The notes under the pieces are model-generated. The model was not told the origin of the DNA, made no database searches, and was given only the letters and a program-made list of their open reading frames with translations. From positions 1 to 64,000 of the forward strand of contig MHBL01000195.1 in the NCBI GenBank assembly GCA_001803235.1: 64,000 bases of DNA, in the 5' to 3' direction. The translations under genes were made by a program, and so were the position numbers. Below, piece after piece: positions 18,796-27,631 of this stretch (positions are counted from its first letter, which is position 1; every line of letters begins with the position of its first letter). The DNA is from Lentisphaerae bacterium RIFOXYA12_64_32. GTDB lineage: Bacteria > Verrucomicrobiota > Lentisphaeria > Oligosphaerales > YB12-FULL-65-16.

Positions 18796-18907
18796 TGGCG
18801 CGGGACCTCCGGGACCGCAGCAGAGTACTCGGGGCCGTCCCGGCCCGAGATCCTCGGCCGGGGACCGGCCGGCGCACCCCGCTTCGGCGCGAGACGCGCC
18901 GAGCCAC
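18795..18907 (-). repeat. dispersed intergenic repeat A, copy 3 (inverted)
   Basis: reverse complement of the 8153/13450 repeats. Confidence 0.8.
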
Positions 18908-18963
18908 TGCGCGTTCGGTTGCGCCCCAGCCCTCTAATCCGTCTCTATGTGAGGAGTGATGAC

Positions 18964-21771
18964 ATGATCGCCCGAGAGTGTCTGCTCGTGTTGCTCGGTG
19001 CCTGCCTGTGTGTCGCGGGCCTCGCCGACGACGGTGGGCTGGCGGCGCGTTGTGACCTGGCGCAGTGCGTGCTGGTGACGCCCGGGCAGGCCGAGGTGAC
19101 GGCGGACGGCGACGCGGTGTGTTTCGCGGTGCGGCCGGCGCAGGCGGAGGTCACGGTACGCCTGGTCCTGCGCGAGCCACTGGCGCTGACCGGCAAGGAG
19201 CGGCTGGTCCTCGAAGCGCGTGGCGAGGAGTGGTCGAAGCAGTCGCTGTGCATGTCGCGGGTGCGCCTGCTCGCGGCGGACATGACCGAGGCGTTGTACG
19301 AGCCGGACCTCGGGATCACGCCGGAGTGGAACCGGCGCACCGTCATGTTGCACGATTTTTCCGGACCACTGCCCGCCGAGACGCGGACGATCGAGTTCGG
19401 GCTCTGGAACCCGGGAGACGTGGGGCGTGAATTCCGGCTGTACCTGCGCCGGATCGCATTCCTCACGCCGGAGGAGGTCTTTGCCGAACTGCAGGTTCCA
19501 CAGCGGCCGCCGCGGCCGCGCCTGACGGTGCGCAAGAGCGAGTTGACGGCGGCGGACCGGCGCTGGGTCAGTTTCGACCCGGGCGGCGGCGGCTGGTATC
19601 GCACGGTGGCGTTCTCGCCGCACGACGGCTCCTGCTGGCTGGGCGGCGACGTCGGTGGCGTGTACCGGACCCGCGACAACGGCCAGACTTGGGAAGTGCT
19701 GAACCAGGGCCTGCGCAACCTGTACTGCAACACGATCGCCTTCCACCCGCGCGACCCGCTGGTCGTGTTCGCCGGCACGAATGGCGGCGTGGCCAAGTCC
19801 ACCGATGGTGGTCTGACGTGGGCGTTGCGGCGCGTGGGATTCCCGCCGCGCCTGAGCTTCGGCCAGAGCGCGCCGGTGTCCGCGATCGCCGTGCATCCGG
19901 CGCGGCCGGAGATCGTGTTGGCCGGGATCGGGCACGAACGCGAGTTCGGGCGTCTGAGCGGCGCGACGGTCGGCGGCCGTGTGTACCGCAGCACGGACGG
20001 TGGCGAGACGTGGCGGCTGATCGAACTGCCTGGCGACGCGGACGTGCGGAAGCTTTCGGTGTTCTGTTTCCGATTCGATCCTGCCGACCCGAACCGCGTC
20101 TTCCTGAGCACGCAGGCCGGGTTGTTCACGAGCGCGGATGCCGGTGAGACCTGGGCGTCGCTGGGTCAGCCGGGCCTGGTTGGGTATCTGACGACGTTTC
20201 TGACCGTCAAAGCGGACGCGCCCAGCGTCATGCTGCTTGCCTACACCGACGGGCCGGCGAAGCGCGGCGGCGTGCTGAAGAGCACGGACGCCGGCGTGAC
20301 CTGGGCCCCGGTCAACGAGGGCCTGCCCGCCCGGACGGGCGTGTGGCGGCTGGTCGCGCACCCGCGCGATCCGAACGTGTACTTCCTGGGCTACCACAGC
20401 GGCGGCGGCGGACTGTACGTCACGCGCGATGCCGGCGCGACCTGGCAACCGCTGAACCGCAGCGCGAATCTGCGCACCGCCTGGTTCTTCTATGGCGAGA
20501 ACGTCACTGGCCTGGACATCGACCCGCGGAATCCCGACCGGCTCGTGTACTGCAACGACATGGACATCTACCAGACGCTGGATGCCGGGAAGATGTGGGA
20601 CCAGATCGCGACGACGCTGGTCAGCCCCGCCACCCCGGACCGCCCGGCCGTCTGGCGCGGCAGGAACTGTCCGATTCTCTGCGCGGGCGGTCCGCAGGCG
20701 CTCGCGGTCGACCCGACCAACCCCGCCACGCTCTACTTCGGCTACTGGGACACGCACGCGTGGAAGAGCGACGACGGCGGCGCGTCCTGCTGGCGCCTGA
20801 CCAATGGTATCGACAATGCCTACGGCCGCATGGGCAGCGTGGTCCTCGATCCCGACGACCCGGACATCGTCTACCTGAGCAAGGGCGAGAACTACGACCG
20901 GCAGCGCCTGTTCATGAGCGTTGACGCCGGGCGGCAGTTTCACCTGATCGGTCACGCGGGTAACGGCCTGCCCGAGGGCGGCATATTCACTCTGCTCATC
21001 GACCCGCGGAGTCCGCGTGAGCGCCGGACGCTCTACGCCGGGGAGATCACCGGTGGTGTCTACAAGAGCGACGACGGCGGGCGGTCCTGGCACGCGCAGA
21101 GCGAGGGGCTGCCGGAGAACAGCCGCGCCGTCAAGCAGATCGTGATGGACCCTGCCGACCCGAAGTGTCTGTTCCTCGCCGCCGGCGCGCACTACCGCGC
21201 GGACACGAAGAAGCGCGAGAAGGGCTATCTCGCCCGGACCCTGGACGGCGGCGCGCACTGGGAAGTGGTGAAAACGAACTGCGAAGCGCAGTGCATCCTG
21301 CTCGACCCGTTCGACTCGCAGACCGTCTACGCGGGCAACCGCAACTACTCGGGCATCGACTACCCGCAGGCGTTCTACAAGTCGACCGACGGCGGTGCGA
21401 CCTGGAAGAGCCTTGCGCAGGACGCGTTTCTCGCCGGGCCAGGCACGGGCAGCGACCTGGATAACGGCCCGCGCGTTTACGTGACCTGCCTCGCCGCCGA
21501 TCCGACCGAGCGCGGACTGATCTACGCCGCGTGCGCAGAGGAGTGCTATGACGGCAGCAACGGCCGCGGTGTGTTTGTGTCGCGCGACAGCGGCGAGACG
21601 TGGACCCCGATGCCGGCGGCCGGCCTCTACAACTTCAACGTTGGCGCGCTCGTCGTCGACCCGGTCGACCCGGCGCGACTTTACGTTGGCACGGGCGGCA
21701 ACGGCTTTTTCCGTTTCGGCCCGGCGCCCCAACCCGCGTCCGGCGAAGGGGCAGTTCGCCCCGGTCAATGA
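18964..21771 (+). CDS. secreted BNR/VPS10-like multi-repeat beta-propeller protein (GH74-like fold)
   Basis: signal peptide; repeated STDGGLTWA, STDGGETWRLI, SADAGETWASL, STDAGVTWAPV, SDDGGRSWH, SRDSGETWTPM Asp-box motifs. Confidence 0.88.
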   Translation: MIARECLLVLLGACLCVAGLADDGGLAARCDLAQCVLVTPGQAEVTADGDAVCFAVRPAQAEVTVRLVLREPLALTGKERLVLEARGEEWSKQSLCMSRVRLLAADMTEALYEPDLGITPEWNRRTVMLHDFSGPLPAETRTIEFGLWNPGDVGREFRLYLRRIAFLTPEEVFAELQVPQRPPRPRLTVRKSELTAADRRWVSFDPGGGGWYRTVAFSPHDGSCWLGGDVGGVYRTRDNGQTWEVLNQGLRNLYCNTIAFHPRDPLVVFAGTNGGVAKSTDGGLTWALRRVGFPPRLSFGQSAPVSAIAVHPARPEIVLAGIGHEREFGRLSGATVGGRVYRSTDGGETWRLIELPGDADVRKLSVFCFRFDPADPNRVFLSTQAGLFTSADAGETWASLGQPGLVGYLTTFLTVKADAPSVMLLAYTDGPAKRGGVLKSTDAGVTWAPVNEGLPARTGVWRLVAHPRDPNVYFLGYHSGGGGLYVTRDAGATWQPLNRSANLRTAWFFYGENVTGLDIDPRNPDRLVYCNDMDIYQTLDAGKMWDQIATTLVSPATPDRPAVWRGRNCPILCAGGPQALAVDPTNPATLYFGYWDTHAWKSDDGGASCWRLTNGIDNAYGRMGSVVLDPDDPDIVYLSKGENYDRQRLFMSVDAGRQFHLIGHAGNGLPEGGIFTLLIDPRSPRERRTLYAGEITGGVYKSDDGGRSWHAQSEGLPENSRAVKQIVMDPADPKCLFLAAGAHYRADTKKREKGYLARTLDGGAHWEVVKTNCEAQCILLDPFDSQTVYAGNRNYSGIDYPQAFYKSTDGGATWKSLAQDAFLAGPGTGSDLDNGPRVYVTCLAADPTERGLIYAACAEECYDGSNGRGVFVSRDSGETWTPMPAAGLYNFNVGALVVDPVDPARLYVGTGGNGFFRFGPAPQPASGEGAVRPGQ

Positions 21772-21896
21772 CCACTTCCCGGCGCCGAAGTGGGCGTGCA
21801 ACGTGGCCGGAGCGTTTCGCTCCCGCCACGTATAGCGTCAGCGCCCCCGGGCGGCGGACCGCCCGGTCATATCAAGCTGTTACTCCGGCGTTCCCG

Positions 21897-21985
21897 TCTG
21901 AGTACCGCCTTTCAGGCGGAAGTGGCAGCGACGCTTCAGCGAGCGGGCGCAAGGCGTTGCCATCCGCACACGTGTCGACACGCGG
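21897..21985 (+). repeat. dispersed intergenic repeat B, copy 1
   Basis: CTGAGTACCGCCTTTCAGGCGGAAGTGGCAGCGACGCTTCAGCGAGCGG...GCATCCGCACACGTG shared with 51781-51860. Confidence 0.8.
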
Positions 21986-22211
21986 AGAAAGACGCCACAA
22001 CGCGAACATCTCCTCCGTGAGTAACATGGGAGTCCGAGGTGAACGGCTCGGGAGCCCCTCGTCCTCCAGCCAGACCCTCGGAGCGAAACGGTGGAGGGCG
22101 AGGGGCCTCGCGAGCCGTCTGGATGGACGCCTGGCACCCACGACTGACGCAACACTCCGTCACTTTGCTCGAACACTGCCAAAGACGGCATGGCCGTGTA
22201 TGTTTCTCGCG

Positions 22212-23327
22212 ATGGACACGCAGGACAAAATCGAACTGCTCTCCGAGGCGTCGCAGTACGACCTGGCCTGCGCCTGCGGCACCGGTGGCAAGGACCGCCG
22301 GCACCGTGGCGTGGACGGGCGCTGGCTCTACCCGGTGCCGGTCGCGCGTGGCGGTCAGGGCATCATGCTGAAGAGTCTGCTCGGCAACGAGTGCGTCAAC
22401 GACTGCCGTTACTGCCCGTTCCGTGCCGGCTCGGACGTGCGGCGCGTGGTGATTCAGCCGGAGGAGATGGCCCACGCGTTCATGGAGTACGACCGGCGCG
22501 AGGACCTGATCGGGCTGTTCCTCAGCAGCGGCGTCATGCGTGATCCGGACTACACCATGGCGCGGCTCAACGAAACGGCGCGCATTCTCCGCCAGCGCTA
22601 CCGCTACCGCGGCTACATCCACCTGAAGGTCATTCCGGGCGCGTCGGATGCCGCCATCGAGGACGCGCTGAGCCTGGCCAGCGCGGTGTCGGTGAACATC
22701 GAAGTCCCGGGCGAGGCGCACTGCCGCCGGCTTTCGACGCGCAAGGATTACCTCAACGACATCATCCGCCCCATGAAACTGATCAGCCGCCTGACTGCGC
22801 GCGGTGCCAAGTATGCCGGGGTTTGCCAGACCACGCAGTTCGTCGTTGGCGCCGCCAGCGAGACGGACGCCGAGATCGTGCGCTACACCGGCGGACTCTA
22901 CAAGCGGCTCGGGCTGGACCGCGCCTACTTCTCCGCCTACCAGCGCGGCCTCGGCGAGGCGGAACTGGCCAGCGCCAACCTGCCGCCTGGGAAGGACCCT
23001 TTGTTGCGCGAGCACAGGCTGTACCAGGTCGATTTCCTCCTGCGCCGGTACGGGTTCGACGACCAGGAGATCCCGTTCGAACCGGACGGCAGCCTGGCGC
23101 TCGACCGCGACCCCAAGCAGGCGTGGGCGGAGCGGCACCCGGAGTTCTTCCCCGTACGGCTTAGCACCGCGCCGCGCGAGGGTCTGCTGCGCGTCCCCGG
23201 CCTGGGCCCGACGTCCGTCACGCGCATCCTGGCCTCGCGCAAAGAGGGACGCGTTCGCGACCTGCGCGAGGTCGGCGTCCGCGGCAAGCGTCTGCTGAAA
23301 GCCAGCGCCTACGTGGCGGCGGAATAG
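22212..23327 (+). CDS. radical SAM protein, putative DNA modification/repair type (UDG-linked radical SAM family) with C-terminal HhH
   Basis: LLGNECVNDCRYCPFR radical SAM cysteines; C-terminal LRVPGLGPTSVTRILASRKEGRVRDLREVGVRGKRLLKASAYV helix-hairpin-helix. Confidence 0.85.
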   Translation: MDTQDKIELLSEASQYDLACACGTGGKDRRHRGVDGRWLYPVPVARGGQGIMLKSLLGNECVNDCRYCPFRAGSDVRRVVIQPEEMAHAFMEYDRREDLIGLFLSSGVMRDPDYTMARLNETARILRQRYRYRGYIHLKVIPGASDAAIEDALSLASAVSVNIEVPGEAHCRRLSTRKDYLNDIIRPMKLISRLTARGAKYAGVCQTTQFVVGAASETDAEIVRYTGGLYKRLGLDRAYFSAYQRGLGEAELASANLPPGKDPLLREHRLYQVDFLLRRYGFDDQEIPFEPDGSLALDRDPKQAWAERHPEFFPVRLSTAPREGLLRVPGLGPTSVTRILASRKEGRVRDLREVGVRGKRLLKASAYVAAE

Positions 23328-23569
23328 CGTCGAGCGTGGAGCGCGGAGGAGAAGGGGCGCAGGACATTGACCCGATCATCACAGACATGCAGGATAACGG
23401 AGGTTCATCCATGATTGCCCAGGTCATCCGAGCGGGAAAACGCGGGGCTGTTGTGGTCTCTGCCGCAATGCGTTTGGGTGGCGGGGTGTGGTTTTCGGTC
23501 GCGGTTATCCTCTGGTTTTGCGGTTGCTAGCGTCAGGTCGGGGAGTCGGTAGTTCCAGCGGTCCCGACC

Positions 23570-23954
23570 GCGGCGACGCCCGCGGTTCAGCGCTCCGAAG
23601 TCGACCCGCGGTTTGCGGAGTTCGCAAGTCTGGACTTGAGCAAGTTGCCGACCGGTGACGTCCTCGCCCGGCATGACGTCAATGCGATGGTGTGGCAGAC
23701 CGTGCAGGGCCCGGCCGTGCGGAAGGTCTGGAGAGATCAGGCGAAGGTCGAACTGCGCGATCCGCAACGAGCCGGCCCGGTTCACCGATGCCGGCGCGCG
23801 GGACCTGCGGCTGGAACCGGGCTCACCCGCCGCCGGCTTCGGCGCGTCCACGTTCCTGGACCCTGCGGATGCCGCGTTGCGCGTGGACCGCGATTTCAAC
23901 GGCGGGCCGCGCCCGGCGCGCCCCGCCGCCGGCGCCTTCGAGCCCGGCACGTGA
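23570..23954 (+). pseudogene. frameshifted C-terminal remnant of a beta-helix/PKD-type secreted protein
   Basis: VQRSEVDPRFAEFASLDLSKLPTGDVLARHD... continues in another frame as ARFTDAGARDLRLEPGSPAAGFG...DFNGGPRPARPAAGAFEPGT, the usual C-terminus of such proteins. Confidence 0.55.
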
Positions 23955-24025
23955 GACGCCCCCCCCTCACATGTTGAGGGACGGGACGCACAGGCCCCAC
24001 CGCCCGCCGATCGAGGAGACGCACG

Positions 24026-24304
24026 ATGAGCAACTTCATTCTGACGGTTCTCAACGTCCCCGACGTGGGGCACGGGGTCGGCCTCGCTGTCGTCCTGCAG
24101 ACCCCGACGGGGAAGACGATCCTGTATGACACCGGATGCGGCTACCACAGAACGGACCTCGGGGGCAGGCGCATAGCGGCGGCTCTGGACGGCATCCACC
24201 ATGGCGTGAGCGGGAGGGGAGGAACGCGGGAGATCGGCGGCGCAAACCGACATCCGTGTTTCATGGGGAAGGGCCGAAGCATCAGGTCAGGTTCCGATTC
24301 CTGA
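24026..24304 (+). pseudogene. 5' fragment of an MBL-fold metallohydrolase
   Basis: FILTVLNVPDVGHGVGLAVVLQTPTGKTILYDTGCGYH then unrelated sequence and stop. Confidence 0.5.
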
Positions 24305-25103
24305 ACTTCAGGGGCGAGTAGCCGGTTTCGCGGGAGAAGATGCGCGAGAAGTGGAACTGGTCGGGCCAACCGACAGCCCGGCCGATCTCGGCAACACTCT
24401 TGTCCGTGAAGCGCAGCAGGGCCTTGGCGTGGTCCAGCCGCAGGCGGCACAGGTACTGCTGCGCCGTGAACCCCGTTTCCTCCCTGAAGAGACGGAAGAA
24501 GTGCGGACGCGAAATGCTGCAGAGCTGTGCAAGCCGGTCGATGTCCAGTCTCTCGGTGTAGTTCTGGCGCAGACGCGCCACGGCGTTCCGGCAGCGTCCG
24601 GGCAGGCGGTGCAGTTCCGCTCCCGGCCGGGTCTCCGCCAGGTCCCAGACGATCCCGAGAAACGCGCCGAGCCGTCGCCGGATTTCGGCCTGCGCGGGGA
24701 GCGTGCCTCTCTCGAACTCGGCCAGCATGCCCCGCATCAGCTCCGCCAGCTTTGCCTGCCGTTCCGGAGTGAAGCGTTCGGGGAGGCGGTAGTCGGTGAG
24801 GGGGTCACTGCCAGACTCGTCGGCCATGCTCAGGCGCAGAGTGACAAGGTGCAGCGGGTTCGCGTCGCACACGTCCACGAATCGCCAGGAGCCTGGCGCG
24901 AGGTAGTGGAGTGCTTCTCCGTCAGGGTCGACCGGCCGTGGATTCCTGCTGCCGTCCTGGCGCCGGTAGTACAGACCCTTGCCGGCCGTAGCCAGCATCC
25001 AGACGTGCTGCTGCGAGGTGACCCACTCACAGGGCCGGTGGAAGATGTCGAACTGGTGGCAGTAGATGCTCTGGATCGAGACGTTCCAAGCCTGCGTTCG
25101 CAT
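24282..25103 (-). CDS. AraC family transcriptional regulator
   Basis: C-terminal double HTH: IDRLAQLCSISRPHFFRLFREETGFTAQQYLCRLRLDHAKALLRFTDKSVAEIGRAVGWPDQFHFSRIFSRETGYSPLKFR. Confidence 0.92.
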   Translation of the reverse strand: MRTQAWNVSIQSIYCHQFDIFHRPCEWVTSQQHVWMLATAGKGLYYRRQDGSRNPRPVDPDGEALHYLAPGSWRFVDVCDANPLHLVTLRLSMADESGSDPLTDYRLPERFTPERQAKLAELMRGMLAEFERGTLPAQAEIRRRLGAFLGIVWDLAETRPGAELHRLPGRCRNAVARLRQNYTERLDIDRLAQLCSISRPHFFRLFREETGFTAQQYLCRLRLDHAKALLRFTDKSVAEIGRAVGWPDQFHFSRIFSRETGYSPLKFRNRNLT

Positions 25104-25450
25104 GGTGCGCGCTCCTGACCGGCACGGATGATATAATACAACATAAAGTTCATACTCCAAACTATTCCGCTATCGACAGTTAGGAGTTATCGTGGGATTG
25201 TGTCAATCGGACAGTGTATTGGCCGTTATAGAATACGACATAGAAAGTACCCCTTCGTAAGCAATGCGTCAGCACGTCCCGGCCGGCGGACCGGCCGATC
25301 ATAGGTTGATGTTACTCGCCCGGTTCGCGCCGCCGCGGGTCTTGCGCCCCGCCCGGACCCGCCGGACGGCGGCGCAGAATGGCGCAGGCACGGCAGGGGG
25401 CGAAGCGCTGAGATTCGGCGGGCTGGCAGAGCTGCAGGTCGTGGAGAGTC

Positions 25451-27631
25451 ATGATGCAGAGCGGTCTGTGGAACACCTTCGATACGGTCAGGGCGCGACT
25501 CGTCCACCAGTACCAGCGGATGGAGTTGGCGGAGGACACGGGGCTGGCGGTCCCGGAACTGGAGGCGAGGGTTCGCAGTTACCTCGACGCGCACCGGGAC
25601 GAGCCGCGGATCCGGACCAAGGCGGCCGTGCTCGCCTTCCTGCTCGAGAACGCCCGGATCGGCGTCGATGACTACGACTGGTTCGCCGACCACATCGGCA
25701 CCGGCGGCATCATCTGGAAACTCCAGAACGAATGGCGCCGAGAGGCCGGCAAGGACTTGCCTCGGCGAACGGCCCTCGGGCATCCCGCCGGTGTTGCCAA
25801 TCTCGATCTCAGTCATACGTCGCCCGACTGGCGGAACGTCCTCAGGTACGGGCCGGCCGGCATCCGCGACCGGGCGGTGTCCGCACTGAAGGCGGCCGCG
25901 GACGACGAGGCGCGCGAGTTCTACGCCGCGGTCGCCACCGTCTACAGCGCGTTCTGCAAGTACATCCTGCGCCTGGCAGCGGAAGCGGAGCGGAACGGCG
26001 CCGTTCGGGTCATCGAAGCCATGAAGGCGCTGGCGGTCCGCCCGGCCCGGACTTTCCAGGAAGCGCTGCAGATCTCCTACCTCTACAATCAGGTCCAGGA
26101 GCTCGACGGCGTCTACGTCCGCTCCCAAGGCCACTTCGACCAGTTGTACCTGGACTACTACCGGCGTGACGTGGCCGAGGGACGGCTTACGCGCGAGCAG
26201 GCCAAGGAACTGATAGCGTTCTACTTCGAGAAGTACCTGGCCCAGCATTTCGGGGCCGGCAACAACATCTGTTTCGGCGGCTGGAAACCGGACGGCAGCG
26301 ACGTCTGCAACGAGCTGACCGAACTCGCCTTCGAGGTCTTCGCCGAGAGGAAGGCGGTCGATCCGAAACTGTCGCTCCGGCTGAACCCGCACACGCCGGA
26401 CAAGCACCTGCTGGCTGCCGCCGAGTGCGTCCGGAACGGCCAGACCGGGATTGTCTTCGCGAACGACGAAGTGGCCTACCGGATGTTCCGGCGCGCCGGC
26501 AAGGCCGAGGATGAGCTGATCGATTTCCTGCCGATCGGCTGCTACGAGCCCGCCATCATGGGCCGGGAACTGTCCTGCACCATGAGCGCGCTGATCAACA
26601 TGCCGCGTATCCTGGAATACGTGTTCACCGGTCTCGACAGTCCCGCGAGCATCAGCGAAGTCGAGACCCGCTACCGGAAGATCTTGACCGGCGTGGTCGA
26701 CGAGACCCTGGCAGAAACGCGCCGGTGGGAGGAACGCTGGAAACAGGTCAATCCCTCTCCCGTGATTTCCGGGACCATGGACTCCTGCTTCGCGAAGGGC
26801 CGGGACGTCTCGAATGCCGGCGCCAAGTACAGCACCTCCGGGGTGATGTGCGCCGGACTGGGCACGGTTGCCGACTCGCTCGCAGCCATCAACCACCTGG
26901 TCTTCGAGAGCGGGATCTGCACCTGGGACGAACTCCGTCGCTGTCTGGCGAACAACTGGGATGGTGCCGAGAACCTGCGCCTCCTCGCGCAGCGGCGAGC
27001 ACCCAAGTGGGGCAACGACAACAGGGTCGCTGACGATTTCGCCGTCGGCCTGGCGAACTACACCGCAGAGCTCATCAACCGCACGCCGAACCAGCGTGGC
27101 GGGCGCTTCCAGATGGGGTGCTGGTCCATTGACTACAGCGTGACGTTCGGCAGAGAGACCAAGGCCACCCCGGACGGCCGGCGGAACGGCGACCCCATCT
27201 CCAAGAACCTGGGCGCCGCCATCGGCCGTGACACCTGTGGCGTGACTTCGCTGATCAACAGCGCGGCCAAGCTCGACCACGCTGCGTTCGCCGACGGCTC
27301 GGTCCTGGACCTCATGCTGCACCCCTCGGTGGTGCGCGGCGCCGAGGGCCCGAGGGTGATCGCGGACCTCATCAAGACCTACTTCAAGAGCGGCGGCATG
27401 TTCATTCAGTTCAACGTCTTCGATGCCGAGGCGCTCAAGGACGCCCGCCGGCAGCCGGAGAAGTACGCCAGCCTCCAGGTGCGGGTCTGCGGCTGGAACG
27501 CCCGGTTCGTCGACCTGTCGCCAGAGATGCAGGAGTGCTTCATCGCGGAGGCGGAGGGGAAGACAGACGGCACCGTCCATTCGACACGTTGCGCAGCTTC
27601 TGGTAGGCTTGTGACGCCAGCCACGTCGTGA
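25451..27631 (+). CDS. glycyl radical enzyme (PFL-like family)
   Basis: Cys-site motif IGCYEPAI and glycyl radical motif QVRVCGWNARFVDL; last ~22 codons appear to be read-through into adjoining island DNA. Confidence 0.9.
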   Translation: MMQSGLWNTFDTVRARLVHQYQRMELAEDTGLAVPELEARVRSYLDAHRDEPRIRTKAAVLAFLLENARIGVDDYDWFADHIGTGGIIWKLQNEWRREAGKDLPRRTALGHPAGVANLDLSHTSPDWRNVLRYGPAGIRDRAVSALKAAADDEAREFYAAVATVYSAFCKYILRLAAEAERNGAVRVIEAMKALAVRPARTFQEALQISYLYNQVQELDGVYVRSQGHFDQLYLDYYRRDVAEGRLTREQAKELIAFYFEKYLAQHFGAGNNICFGGWKPDGSDVCNELTELAFEVFAERKAVDPKLSLRLNPHTPDKHLLAAAECVRNGQTGIVFANDEVAYRMFRRAGKAEDELIDFLPIGCYEPAIMGRELSCTMSALINMPRILEYVFTGLDSPASISEVETRYRKILTGVVDETLAETRRWEERWKQVNPSPVISGTMDSCFAKGRDVSNAGAKYSTSGVMCAGLGTVADSLAAINHLVFESGICTWDELRRCLANNWDGAENLRLLAQRRAPKWGNDNRVADDFAVGLANYTAELINRTPNQRGGRFQMGCWSIDYSVTFGRETKATPDGRRNGDPISKNLGAAIGRDTCGVTSLINSAAKLDHAAFADGSVLDLMLHPSVVRGAEGPRVIADLIKTYFKSGGMFIQFNVFDAEALKDARRQPEKYASLQVRVCGWNARFVDLSPEMQECFIAEAEGKTDGTVHSTRCAASGRLVTPATS

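Noticed and set aside
18934-21801. 955 aa minus-strand ORF opposite the BNR protein
   Set aside because: Shadow ORF; the plus strand carries Asp-box repeats and a signal peptide.
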